NCBI RefSeq assembly: GCF_030372765.1
Contig: NZ_JAUCMW010000003.1
Coordinates: 310,001-374,000, forward strand
Direction of reading: 5' to 3'
DNA: 64,000 bases
DNA from: Labilibaculum sp. K2S
Lineage (GTDB): Bacteria; Bacteroidota; Bacteroidia; Bacteroidales; Marinifilaceae
The stretch's first letter is position 1; the number at the start of each line of letters is the position of its first letter. A program made the translations under genes and the position numbers. This document shows positions 47,023-56,838 of the stretch, one piece after another. Under the pieces are notes generated by a model that was given only the letters and a program-made list of their open reading frames with translations, had not been told where the DNA came from and did not search any database.

Positions 47023-49428
47023 ATGAGATTAAGATATTATAGTTTCCTGATATTGTTTGGTTTTCTTGCATTTTCCTGTGCTAAAAAGGAGAATGAAACT
47101 GTAGGACATTTAAATCCGGTTCCCTTTACATCTGTTCATTTAAATGATCAGTTTTGGGCTCCTAAAATTGAAATTAACAGAACTGTGTCAATTCCATCAG
47201 CATTTAAAAAGTGTGAAGAGACCGGGCGAATGGATAATTTTGCTCTTGCCGGAGGTTTGATCAAAGGAGAACACCAAGGTGATTTCCCATTTGATGATAC
47301 TGATGTTTATAAGGTGCTGGAAGGAGCTTCATATACGCTGGCTGTAGAGTACGATGCAAAATTAGACCATTATTTGGATAGCCTGATTACTTTAATTGGC
47401 GCAGGACAAGAAGAGGATGGTTACCTATACACTTGCTTAACCAACAAATGCGAGCGTTTAAAGGGCTGGTACGGAAAAGGGCGCTGGGATCGTTTGAACA
47501 GTCACGAGCTTTATAACTGTGGTCACTTGTACGAAGCTGCCGTTGCGCATTATCAGGCAACAGGTAAACGTTCCTTACTTAATATTGCGATTAAAAATGC
47601 CGATTTGGTGAATCAGGTTTTCGGTCCGGGCGAAGGACAAAAGAAAGTTCCGTCAGGTCATCCGATTGTGGAGATGGCTTTGGTAAAATTGTATCGGGTT
47701 ACAAATGATGAAAAATACCTTCAACTGGCACGATTTTTTATCGACGAAACAGGTAAGGGTACCGACGGTCACAAATTGAGCGAATACAGTCAGGACCACA
47801 AACCAATTGTGGAGCAGGATGAAGCCGTTGGTCATGCTGTTCGTTTGGGATATCTCTACTCAGGTGTAACCGATGTAGCTTCCTTGATGCACGATAAGCA
47901 ATTGATGGAAGCCACCAAACGTGTGTGGGAAAATGTGGTTTCGAAAAAGTTGTACATTACTGGTGGAATTGGTTCCCGTGCTCAAGGTGAAGGTTTTGGT
48001 CCGAATTACGAATTGCCTAACATGACTGATTATTGTGAGACGTGTGCTTCGATATCGAATGTTTACTGGAACTACCGTTTGTTTCTGAATGATGGAAACT
48101 CAAAATACTACGATGTACTTGAACGGGTATTGTACAATGGGGTTATTTCGGGTGTATCCTTAAGCGGTGATAAATTTTTCTACGATAATCCTCTGGAGTC
48201 TGTTCATAATCACGATCGAGCCCCTTGGTTTGGATGCGCCTGTTGTCCGGGCAATATTACCCGGTTTATGGCCTCAATACCGGGTTATGTTTATACAACC
48301 GATGAACATTCTGTGTATGTAAATCTATTTTCTGAAGGTCATGCCGACATTGCTGTAGGAAAGGATACCCTAAGTCTGTCACAAAAAACACAATACCCTT
48401 GGAGTGGTAAGCTTACAATTTCAGTTGACAAAAAAACGAATGAACGTATTGGTCTGAAAATCCGCATTCCGGGGTGGGCACAAAATCAACCTGTACCATC
48501 TGATTTGTATCACTTTGTTGAAAATAACAATGATACTTATACCATTACTGTAAATAGGAAGGAAAAATCACCTGAAGTGGTGAATGGTTATGCCATTTTG
48601 AGAGAAAAGTGGGAAGCTGGTGATCAGATAGAAGTTGAATTTCCAATGCCTGTGCGCAAAATTAAAGCCAGCGAAAAGGTAATCAATGATCATAGTAAAT
48701 TAGCTTACCAACGTGGTCCAATAGTGTATTGCTTCGAGGATAAAGACAACAATAATGCGTATTTATTCGATGAGTTTGTATCGCCGGATGCAAAGGTGAG
48801 TTCTCAATTTGAAGAAAACCTTTTAGGTGGAGTGGTAACACTTACAATGAAAGGAAGCCGGGTAAGTCAATCGGGAGATGCAAAAACAATTGAACCTGCA
48901 AGTCTTAAAGCCATTCCGTATTATGCCTGGAACAATCGGGGAACAGCAAATATGTTGGTTTGGCTGCCTTCCGGGGAAGAATCGGCTACCGTAAAACCAA
49001 GCTATTCTCCTGCAGATTCGGCCAAGGCATTTTCATCAACAAATTGGGCACCTGGTTTGAATGATGGTTTTACTCCTAAAAATTCGGGTGACACTGATAA
49101 ATCATATTTCTACTGGTGGCAGAAAGAAGGATCGGAAGAGACTGTTGATTATGAATTTAAAGAACCTGTTGTATTGTCTCAGTCATCGGTTTATTGGCTT
49201 AATATGGATCACTACGATGGCAATTATAAGGTGCCCGAAAAATGGTCGTTATTATACAAAGACAGCAAGGGGAAATGGGTTCCTGTTGAAACCAGCGATG
49301 CTTTTACAGTGGAACTTGATAAATACAATACAGTGAGCTTTAAGCCTGTAAAAACAAAAGCACTTCGAATTATGGCTCAACTGCAAAAAGACGAGTCGGG
49401 TGGTATTTTGGAATGGAAAGTAAAATAA
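47023..49428 (+). CDS. Beta-L-arabinofuranosidase, GH127 (copy 2, lipoprotein)
   Basis: An 801-residue paralogue of the gene just upstream, 37 bp away, with the same architecture. It begins with a lipobox (LAFSC, Cys19) and so is lipidated where copy 1 is soluble. The active site is intact: Glu339 and Cys341 in YCETCASIS, Cys407 (nucleophile) and Cys408 in CACCPGN, and the acid/base Glu in AQGEGFG. The C-terminal sandwich (WWQKEGSEETVDYEFKEP) is also shared. A tandem pair with different cell locations suggests consecutive steps on a beta-L-arabinan chain, or different linkages (for example beta-1,2 between arabinoses and beta-1 to hydroxyproline). Which copy does which cannot be told. Confidence 0.95.
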   Translation: MRLRYYSFLILFGFLAFSCAKKENETVGHLNPVPFTSVHLNDQFWAPKIEINRTVSIPSAFKKCEETGRMDNFALAGGLIKGEHQGDFPFDDTDVYKVLEGASYTLAVEYDAKLDHYLDSLITLIGAGQEEDGYLYTCLTNKCERLKGWYGKGRWDRLNSHELYNCGHLYEAAVAHYQATGKRSLLNIAIKNADLVNQVFGPGEGQKKVPSGHPIVEMALVKLYRVTNDEKYLQLARFFIDETGKGTDGHKLSEYSQDHKPIVEQDEAVGHAVRLGYLYSGVTDVASLMHDKQLMEATKRVWENVVSKKLYITGGIGSRAQGEGFGPNYELPNMTDYCETCASISNVYWNYRLFLNDGNSKYYDVLERVLYNGVISGVSLSGDKFFYDNPLESVHNHDRAPWFGCACCPGNITRFMASIPGYVYTTDEHSVYVNLFSEGHADIAVGKDTLSLSQKTQYPWSGKLTISVDKKTNERIGLKIRIPGWAQNQPVPSDLYHFVENNNDTYTITVNRKEKSPEVVNGYAILREKWEAGDQIEVEFPMPVRKIKASEKVINDHSKLAYQRGPIVYCFEDKDNNNAYLFDEFVSPDAKVSSQFEENLLGGVVTLTMKGSRVSQSGDAKTIEPASLKAIPYYAWNNRGTANMLVWLPSGEESATVKPSYSPADSAKAFSSTNWAPGLNDGFTPKNSGDTDKSYFYWWQKEGSEETVDYEFKEPVVLSQSSVYWLNMDHYDGNYKVPEKWSLLYKDSKGKWVPVETSDAFTVELDKYNTVSFKPVKTKALRIMAQLQKDESGGILEWKVK

Positions 49429-49469
49429 TTAAGACTGTAATTTTCTGATAACTATATAATTATTAAAAT

Positions 49470-51833
49470 ATGAGATTCGATTTTTGTAGAGCCTTATTCT
49501 TTTCAATTTGTATTGGAGTTGGATTATCTTCCTGTTCAGGTATCGAAGATAATAGAATAAGTACGAACGGTCCTGAGGTGGTTGAATTTAAAGTCCTGCC
49601 ATTTGATTTAAAGGATGTTAAATTGCTTGATGGCCCTTTCAAAAAGGCCATGGAATTAAATGTGCAGAGCTTGTTGAATTATGAACCAGACAGATTGTTG
49701 GCAAAATTTCGGATAGAAGCTGGTCTCCAGCCTAAAGCAGAGCATTATGATGGCTGGGAGGCAAATACAATAGCCGGACATAGCTTAGGACATTATTTAA
49801 GTGCTTGTGCCTTAATGTATAATTCAACAGGCGACAAGCGTTTTCTTGACCGTGTTAACTACATTGTAGATGAACTGGAAGCTTGTCAGAATGCTGACGG
49901 TGAAGGATACATAGGTGCTTTCCCTGACGGAAAACGAATTTTGGAAGAGGAAGTAGCAAAAGGAGATATACGTTCGAAAGGATTTGATTTGAACGGAATA
50001 TGGGTACCCTATTACACCGAGCATAAAGTGATGGCTGGTTTGACTGATGCTTATAATTTATGTGGGAATAAAAAGGCTTTACAAATCAATATAAAATTTG
50101 CCGATTGGTTAACAACTATTGTAAAAGACCTGAACGATGATCAAATTCAGAACATGCTGGATTGTGAACATGGAGGAATTAATGAGTCGTTGGTTGATCT
50201 TTACGGATTAACGAAGAATGAGAAATATCTGGAGCTATCTAAGGTTTTTCATCACAAAAAGGTGCTTGATTCTTTGGCTCATCATGTTGATATTTTACCA
50301 GGAATACACGCGAATACACAAATTCCAAAATTAGTTGGGTGTGCCCGTCGTTATGAGCTTACCGGGGATTTGTCTGATAGAGAATCGGCTGAGTTTTTCT
50401 GGGATCGTGTTGTAAATCACCACTCCTATGTTACCGGAGGTAATTGCAATCATGAATATTTTGGGGAGTCGGATCATCTGCGCAACCGCCTTAGTCAAAA
50501 TACGACTGAAACATGTAATGTGTACAATATGTTGAAGCTGTCCCGTCATCTTTTTGAGTGGGATGCCACTCCTGAAGTTGCCGATTTCTATGAAAGAGCA
50601 TTATTCAATCACATTTTATCCTCTCAGCACCCTGTAGATGGGCGGGTGATCTATAATTTGTCATTGGAAATGGGTGGTTATAAAGTATATCAGGATCCGT
50701 ATTGGTTTACATGTTGTGTGGGAACAGGAATGGAGAATCATTCAAAATATGGAGCAAACATTTATTTTCACAACAATAATGAATTATATGTGACTCAATT
50801 TATTGGTTCTGAATTGAACTGGAAAAACAAAGGTTTGATCGTAAAACAGATAACTGCTTACCCGGAAGAACAAGGGACAAAATTGGAGTTTAACTGTGAA
50901 AAGCCAAGCAAATTTACGCTTAAGCTGCGCTACCCAAAATGGGCTGAAAATGGTGTGGAGATTTATATCAATAAGGAAAAGATATCTGTTGATCAAAAGC
51001 CGCAAAGTTTTATTTCTATTGAAAGAACCTGGAAAAAAGGAGATGTATTGGAATATAAAATGCCTTTTACACTTCGTTTGGAAACCATGCCTGATGACAG
51101 CAACCGTGTTGCAGTTATGTATGGTCCGATGGTAATGGCTGGTGAATTAGGCCCGGAAGACGATCCAAAAGCAACTGACACGATGTATGTGCCTGTAATT
51201 ATGACAGAAGATAGAGATCCTTCGAATTGGTTGAGTTCTGTTGAAGGAGAAGTAAATACATTCAAAACCGAATCGGTTGGATACCTGCATGATTTTGTCT
51301 TGAAACCATTCTATAAAATACACGATGTAAGGTATTCTGTATATTTTGATATTTTCAACCAAGAATCATGGGCGAAATATCAAAAGGAATATCAAGCTAA
51401 ACAAGCACAGAAAAAGAAATTGGAAGAAATGACAGTTGACTTTTTTCAACCAGGAGAAATGCAGCCCGAACGGGATCATAATTTTACAAGTGAAAATTCA
51501 TCCATTGATGTGATAAAAAATAAAAGATCCCGTGTAGTTGGTAGAGGTGGTGTAATGTCTTTTGAAATGGGATTGATGAAAGGAAATCGATTGGCTTTGG
51601 CTGTTGAATATTGGGGCGGGAATACCGGCGCTAAAACATTTGATATCTTGATTGACGGAAAATTACTTGCGACAGAAAATATCGCGGATAAAAAGCCGGG
51701 AGAATTCATTGATATCTTATACCAATTGCCTGATGATATTTGCATGACTAAAGATAAAGTGATGGTTACATTTAAACCTCACGAAGGGCATCGAGCAGGA
51801 CCAGTATTTGGTGTAAGAACTGTTAAGCAATAA
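49470..51833 (+). CDS. Beta-L-arabinofuranosidase, GH146-type lipoprotein
   Basis: A 787-residue lipoprotein (lipobox GLSSC, Cys22) of the DUF1680 superfamily but distinct from the two GH127 genes. It starts with VLPFDLKDVKLLDGPFKKAMELN and has DGWEANTIAGHSLGHYLSACALMY, the typical opening of GH146 enzymes. The zinc-cysteine site is present as Glu347 and Cys349 in TTETCNVYNM with Cys415 and Cys416 in FTCCVGTGMENHSKYG. The characterised GH146 enzyme of Bacteroides thetaiotaomicron removes beta-L-arabinofuranose from complex plant arabinan. The last 130 residues form a beta domain of unknown role. It ends the three-gene unit and is followed by a strong terminator. Confidence 0.93.
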   Translation: MRFDFCRALFFSICIGVGLSSCSGIEDNRISTNGPEVVEFKVLPFDLKDVKLLDGPFKKAMELNVQSLLNYEPDRLLAKFRIEAGLQPKAEHYDGWEANTIAGHSLGHYLSACALMYNSTGDKRFLDRVNYIVDELEACQNADGEGYIGAFPDGKRILEEEVAKGDIRSKGFDLNGIWVPYYTEHKVMAGLTDAYNLCGNKKALQINIKFADWLTTIVKDLNDDQIQNMLDCEHGGINESLVDLYGLTKNEKYLELSKVFHHKKVLDSLAHHVDILPGIHANTQIPKLVGCARRYELTGDLSDRESAEFFWDRVVNHHSYVTGGNCNHEYFGESDHLRNRLSQNTTETCNVYNMLKLSRHLFEWDATPEVADFYERALFNHILSSQHPVDGRVIYNLSLEMGGYKVYQDPYWFTCCVGTGMENHSKYGANIYFHNNNELYVTQFIGSELNWKNKGLIVKQITAYPEEQGTKLEFNCEKPSKFTLKLRYPKWAENGVEIYINKEKISVDQKPQSFISIERTWKKGDVLEYKMPFTLRLETMPDDSNRVAVMYGPMVMAGELGPEDDPKATDTMYVPVIMTEDRDPSNWLSSVEGEVNTFKTESVGYLHDFVLKPFYKIHDVRYSVYFDIFNQESWAKYQKEYQAKQAQKKKLEEMTVDFFQPGEMQPERDHNFTSENSSIDVIKNKRSRVVGRGGVMSFEMGLMKGNRLALAVEYWGGNTGAKTFDILIDGKLLATENIADKKPGEFIDILYQLPDDICMTKDKVMVTFKPHEGHRAGPVFGVRTVKQ

Positions 51834-51880
51834 AATAAGGAAAAGTATTTTAGTTAGTTTTTAATGGTGGATAGTTCTGA

Positions 51881-51919
51881 AAACTGCAAATCTCAAAATG
51901 GAGATTTGCAGTTTTTTTT
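51881..51919 (+). terminator. Strong Rho-independent terminator
   Basis: A perfect 14-bp stem (AAACTGCAAATCTC with GAGATTTGCAGTTT) and six-base loop is followed by eight T. It ends the GH127-GH127-GH146 unit and isolates it from the next SusC. Confidence 0.95.
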
Positions 51920-52053
51920 GTCTGGGGAAAGGAGTTTTTTTTAATAATAAGACTTATTACACATGTATGTTACTTTTTTAAACAATAGTGATAGTCCAAA
52001 GCCTAAAGAATAGACAGATTTGAGTAATATTTTTTAACCCAAAAATTACATTT

Positions 52054-55053
52054 ATGAAAAAAATTGTTATCCCCCCTCAACAGCATGGTAATAAAAACAG
52101 CTGTTTAAGGTCTTTACTTGTTTTAGTGATTTTTTTGTGTTTATCGGGGCACGTTTTTTCCCAAAAACTTGCTCAAGGTTCTGTCGTCGATGATTCTGGA
52201 GTTCCATTACCAGGTGTTTCTGTATTTATTGATGGAACAACTGTTGGTACAGTGTCTGATATCGATGGTAAATTTATGATTCAAGCATCTGTTGGAGATG
52301 TAATTCATTTCTCATTTATTGGATTTAAAGATCAGAAGATTGAGTATACTGATCAGGTATTCAATATTATTATGAGTCCAGATGTTTTTGGACTGGATGA
52401 AGTTGTTGCAATCGGTTATGGTAGTGTTAAGAAAGGTGATGTTACCAGTGCTATTGCATCTGTTAAGTCTGATGATTTTATTAAGGGAGCTGTAAAAGAT
52501 GCGGCTCAATTGATTCAAGGAAAAGTTGCGGGTTTAACCATTGCAACACCTTCAGGAGATCCAACAGAAGGTGCAGCAATCATGTTGCGTGGAAATTCAT
52601 CACTGTTGGGAAGTTCTGCTCCTTTGGTATTAGTTGATGGTGTTCCGGGAAGTCTTGAATCTGTTGCTCCGGAAGATATTGAATCTATCGATGTATTAAA
52701 AGATGGATCGGCTTCGGCAATATATGGAACTCGTGGAACAAATGGAGTTATCATTATTACAACAAAAAGAAGCATTAAGGGTATGGAGCCTACCATTTCG
52801 TATGATGGTTATGTCTCCATTGCATCTATCAGCCGAAAGCTCGATTTTATGAATGCTGAAGACTTAAGAGCAAAGTGGAATGAAGGTTATTCGTTCACAG
52901 GAGCTAATTTGAAAGATTATGGAGCCAATACAGATTGGCTGGATGAAATTACAAGAAAAGCTGTCAGCCATGTTCATAATATTGTTTTTAGAGGAGGAAC
53001 TAAAAATACAAGTTTAACAGCCTCAATTAATTACAAAAAGAATCAGGGTGTTTTTATTAAAACAGATAATGAAAAATATACCGGTCGTATTGATGTTAGT
53101 CACAGCATGTTTGATGGTAAATTAACTGCAGATATCGGGACTATAATCAGTGAACAAAATTATTGGACTGGTGGAGATGGATATAGTTTTAATAAATACG
53201 TTTACAGGCAGGCATTAATCCGAAATCCGACTGAACCAATAAAAAATGAAGACGGTAGTTGGTACGAGCGCGATGTGTATTTTTACGATAATCCTGTTGC
53301 ATACCTGAAAGAATCTGATGGTGAGAACAAGTATCGTAATGTGAGATTTAAGGCCAGTTTAACTTATAAACTATTTGAAGGGCTTAGCGTAAAGGGAATG
53401 TACACCAGAAAAAGCAATTCAAACATTCGTGGATATTATGAAACTAAAAATCATGTATCAACTACTAAGTATGGTTCAGAAGGTTTTGCTTCGCGTGGTA
53501 CCGAAAATTATTTGGGTAACTATACAGAGTTAACTGTAAATTATAAGAAAGTGATAGCCGGGGATCATAATTTATCTGTTCTTGCTGGTTATAATTACGA
53601 AGACAACATGACGGAAGGATTCTGGGCAAACAACAAATACTTTCCAACTGATGCGTATACTTATAATTATCTTAAAATTGGAAGTGGTTTAACCAAAGGA
53701 GAAGCCGGTATGGATAGTTATAAATATTCTGATAAATTAATTGCTTTCTTTTCCAGAGTAAGTTATTCTTTTGCGAATAAGTATTTATTCATGGCAAGTC
53801 TTCGTAGAGAAGGGTCTTCTCGGTTTGGTAAAGACCATAAATGGGGAAATTTCCCTGGAGTTTCTGTAGGATGGAGAATGTCTGAAGAAGATTTTGTTAA
53901 AGAAATTAACTGGATTGATAACTTAAAGTTACGTGCTGGTTTTGGTGTTACCGGTACTAATGTGGCAGATTCTTACAATTCTTTAAGTAGTTTAAATTAT
54001 AGCGATTATTTTTATTCTAATAAAGAATGGGTTCGAAAGTTAGTTCCTGCCCGAAATGAGAATCCTGATTTGCGTTGGGAGAAAAAAGAGGAAGTTAATA
54101 TAGGACTTGATTTTGGATTATTAAATGGTAGAGTTAGCGGAGCTTTTGATTTTTATAACAGAAGAACCAAAGATGCGTTATGGAATTACGACGTTCCAAC
54201 ACCACCATACCTTTATGGCAGCATCATGACAAATGTAGGAGAGATTAAAAATCAGGGGTTTGAAGCTTTGATTAATATTACTCCTATTAAAACACCAAAC
54301 TTTGAGTGGAAAGCTAATATGACCTTTTCAACCAACAAAAATAAATTGGTTTCTTTATCAAATGACAAGTTTAAAACCACAAATGATTTTTTCTATCCGG
54401 AAGATGGTTATACGGGCGAGCCTATTCAAACAACAACTCATATTGTGAAAATAGGAGGTGAAATAGGAAATTTCTATGGATTAAAGAGTGTTGATATCTC
54501 AGACGATGGTATTTGGATAATAGAAAAACCTAATGGAGAAAGAATTTCAGCAACAGAATCGTCAACAGATGATCGTCAGGTATTAGGGAATGGAATTCCA
54601 AAATACTATGCCAGCTGGAACAATAGCTTTCGATATAAAAACTTTGATTTGAACATAAACATGAGAGGAGCATTTTCTTATCAAATTTTAAATTTTTCTC
54701 GGATGTTTTATGAAAATCCAAAGATTGCATACAATACCTTAAATTCTGCTTATGATAAAGTTTATGGGAAAGCTGTATTAAACGATGAGCAGCGTTATGT
54801 GAGTTATTATGTTGAGGATGGTGATTATTGGAAAATTGATAACATAACCTTGGGGTACACTGTAAATCTTAAAAATAAAGATGTTTTCAAAAATCTAAGG
54901 GTTTACGTATCAGGATTGAATTTACACACTTTTACTGGTTATAAAGGGATTGATCCTGAGGTGAAACAAACAGGTTTAGCTCCGGGCAATGATGAACGAG
55001 ACAAATATCCTACTACAAGAACATTTACATTTGGTGTTAACGTAACCTTTTAA
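52054..55053 (+). CDS. susC: SusC/RagA TonB-dependent transporter, copy 3
   Basis: A 999-residue outer-membrane importer with signal peptide (near HVFSQ37). It has a carboxypeptidase-regulatory-like domain (VPLPGVSVFIDGTTVGTVSD), a plug with AIGYGSVKKGDVTSAIASVKSD, LVLVDGVPGS, SAIYGTRGTNGVIIITTK, and a C-terminal strand ending in NVTF. It shares long motifs with the SusC at 34036, including the GKVAGL-A-PSGDP and FGKDHKWGNFPGVSVGWRMSEE stretch, so the two arose by duplication. Ten bases separate it from its SusD partner. A second transporter in one locus suggests import of two fragment types from the same complex substrate. Confidence 0.96.
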   Translation: MKKIVIPPQQHGNKNSCLRSLLVLVIFLCLSGHVFSQKLAQGSVVDDSGVPLPGVSVFIDGTTVGTVSDIDGKFMIQASVGDVIHFSFIGFKDQKIEYTDQVFNIIMSPDVFGLDEVVAIGYGSVKKGDVTSAIASVKSDDFIKGAVKDAAQLIQGKVAGLTIATPSGDPTEGAAIMLRGNSSLLGSSAPLVLVDGVPGSLESVAPEDIESIDVLKDGSASAIYGTRGTNGVIIITTKRSIKGMEPTISYDGYVSIASISRKLDFMNAEDLRAKWNEGYSFTGANLKDYGANTDWLDEITRKAVSHVHNIVFRGGTKNTSLTASINYKKNQGVFIKTDNEKYTGRIDVSHSMFDGKLTADIGTIISEQNYWTGGDGYSFNKYVYRQALIRNPTEPIKNEDGSWYERDVYFYDNPVAYLKESDGENKYRNVRFKASLTYKLFEGLSVKGMYTRKSNSNIRGYYETKNHVSTTKYGSEGFASRGTENYLGNYTELTVNYKKVIAGDHNLSVLAGYNYEDNMTEGFWANNKYFPTDAYTYNYLKIGSGLTKGEAGMDSYKYSDKLIAFFSRVSYSFANKYLFMASLRREGSSRFGKDHKWGNFPGVSVGWRMSEEDFVKEINWIDNLKLRAGFGVTGTNVADSYNSLSSLNYSDYFYSNKEWVRKLVPARNENPDLRWEKKEEVNIGLDFGLLNGRVSGAFDFYNRRTKDALWNYDVPTPPYLYGSIMTNVGEIKNQGFEALINITPIKTPNFEWKANMTFSTNKNKLVSLSNDKFKTTNDFFYPEDGYTGEPIQTTTHIVKIGGEIGNFYGLKSVDISDDGIWIIEKPNGERISATESSTDDRQVLGNGIPKYYASWNNSFRYKNFDLNINMRGAFSYQILNFSRMFYENPKIAYNTLNSAYDKVYGKAVLNDEQRYVSYYVEDGDYWKIDNITLGYTVNLKNKDVFKNLRVYVSGLNLHTFTGYKGIDPEVKQTGLAPGNDERDKYPTTRTFTFGVNVTF

Positions 55054-55063
55054 ACTTGGAATC

Positions 55064-56680
55064 ATGAAATTAATATATAAAAAAGAACGTATATATGTAA
55101 AGCCGGCATTTACTGGTTTTATTTTATTGCTTGCAATTTTGTTTGGAGGCTGTGTTAAATTGGATGAGGAAGTTTATTCTGAAGTATTGGAAGAAACCTT
55201 TACGGCAACGGAAGCTGATGTAACAGCATTAATCGCTTCGGGTTATACCCCGCTTCGTTATATAATGGGATGGCAAGGTTTATTCGATCTTCAAGAAGAA
55301 CCAGGAGATGTAATGATAACTCCAACCCGACCTAATGGATGGGATGATGCTGGAACTTATAAGCGGATGCATTTTCATACATGGGATAACGAACAATGGC
55401 AATGCCGAAATACCTGGTTGACCTGTTATGAGGCGATAAATAATGTGAATAGGGTGATGTTGCAGATTCAAAGTGGATCACTTCCAATTGAAGAAGAACA
55501 ATCAGTAAAAGTATTAGCAGAGTTGCGTGCATTGCGTGCATTGTGGTATTCAATTCTTTGTGATACTCATGGAAATGTTCCGCTTGTTATCGCATATAGT
55601 GATGAGTTGCCGGTGCAATCAAGCAGAGCTGATGTTTATAAATTTATTGTTGATGAGTTAACAGATATTGATGTTATTGAAAATTTAACAGAAGTTGTTG
55701 ATCCATCGACATACGGGCGTATCACAAAATGGGCTGCTTACCAGTTATTGGCCAGAATGTATCTAAATGCGGAAGTGTATAGTGGTACCGCAGAATGGGA
55801 GAAATGTATTCTTGCTTGTAACAAAGTGATTTCTTGTGAAAAATATGATCTTGAATCAAATTATAAGGATATATTTAAGGTAGATAACGAAGCTTGTAAT
55901 GAAATTGTTTTTGCTGTTCCTTATGATAATAAGAATGGAACTGGTTGGAACGCGCACATGAAACAATTGTTGCCTGCACATCGCGATGTTTTTAATATGA
56001 CAGCGCAACCATGGGGAGGCTCAAGTGCAAATCCTCAGTTTATCAATAGTTATGATCCTCAGGATAAGCGATTTGATGCAACATGGTTACATGGAGATCA
56101 GCTCAATGCTACTGATGGAAGTGTTGTAATGACTTTAGTCAACAAAATGCCTAGTATTTATGATTGCGAATTTGAGGAAGGTTATCGTGTTTGCAAATAT
56201 GAAATTGAAGCTGGATGTAAGAGCAATATGAGTAATGATTTGCCTTATTTTAGATATGCAGATGTATTACTTATGAAGGCTGAATGCCTGCTGCGCACAG
56301 GAAAAAGTGATGAAGCTGCAGTTTTGGTTAGTGATGTGAGAACACGTGATTTTGACGATATTAACGATGCAAAGGTAACCGGAGCTGAATTGTTGGGAAA
56401 TACAACCATTCAATATGGAACATTGGCCGAAGATGGAGCAATCGATTCTCCTGGAGATCAGTCTGCTGTATTGTATGGTCGGTTTTTAGATGAATTGGGT
56501 TGGGAGTTTGCTGCTGAATTCAGACGTAGAACAGATATGATTCGATTTGGTGTATACCAAACAAAAAGCTGGTACAATCATGAACCTCAAGGGGCGCATA
56601 CGATCCTTTTTCCAATTGGACTGGAAGAACTGAATACCAATTCAAATTTGGTTCAAAATCCTGGGTATACCGGAGGTTAA
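55064..56680 (+). CDS. susD: SusD/RagB-family lipoprotein, copy 3
   Basis: A 538-residue surface lipoprotein (lipobox LFGGC, Cys30; the N-terminus is longer than usual and basic before the hydrophobic core). It has VTALIASGYTPLRYIMGWQGLFDLQEEPGD, the KVLAELRALRALWYSILCDTHGNVPL helix, and LDELGWEFAAEFRRRTDMIRFG plus TILFPIGLEELNTNSNLVQNPGYTGG at the C-terminus. It is a paralogue of the SusD at 37099. It forms a unit with the preceding SusC and is followed by a terminator. Confidence 0.95.
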   Translation: MKLIYKKERIYVKPAFTGFILLLAILFGGCVKLDEEVYSEVLEETFTATEADVTALIASGYTPLRYIMGWQGLFDLQEEPGDVMITPTRPNGWDDAGTYKRMHFHTWDNEQWQCRNTWLTCYEAINNVNRVMLQIQSGSLPIEEEQSVKVLAELRALRALWYSILCDTHGNVPLVIAYSDELPVQSSRADVYKFIVDELTDIDVIENLTEVVDPSTYGRITKWAAYQLLARMYLNAEVYSGTAEWEKCILACNKVISCEKYDLESNYKDIFKVDNEACNEIVFAVPYDNKNGTGWNAHMKQLLPAHRDVFNMTAQPWGGSSANPQFINSYDPQDKRFDATWLHGDQLNATDGSVVMTLVNKMPSIYDCEFEEGYRVCKYEIEAGCKSNMSNDLPYFRYADVLLMKAECLLRTGKSDEAAVLVSDVRTRDFDDINDAKVTGAELLGNTTIQYGTLAEDGAIDSPGDQSAVLYGRFLDELGWEFAAEFRRRTDMIRFGVYQTKSWYNHEPQGAHTILFPIGLEELNTNSNLVQNPGYTGG

Positions 56681-56702
56681 TAACTTTTAGAAAATAATAC
56701 AT

Positions 56703-56757
56703 ATCGCAAAAGCATTTTAAAGTTCTTTCGAGCATAAAATGTTTTTGCGATTTTCTT
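56703..56757 (+). terminator. Terminator after SusD copy 3
   Basis: A 17-bp stem with one G-U pair (left arm 56703-56719, right arm 56735-56751) is followed by TTTCTT. The stem is long but A-T rich. Confidence 0.8.
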
Positions 56758-56838
56758 GTAAGTTGGTTTATATATCTTTTTTACTTAGGGGATTCATCTG
56801 TAAATAAATAATTTCATCGGACTGAAAAGATATTGAAA

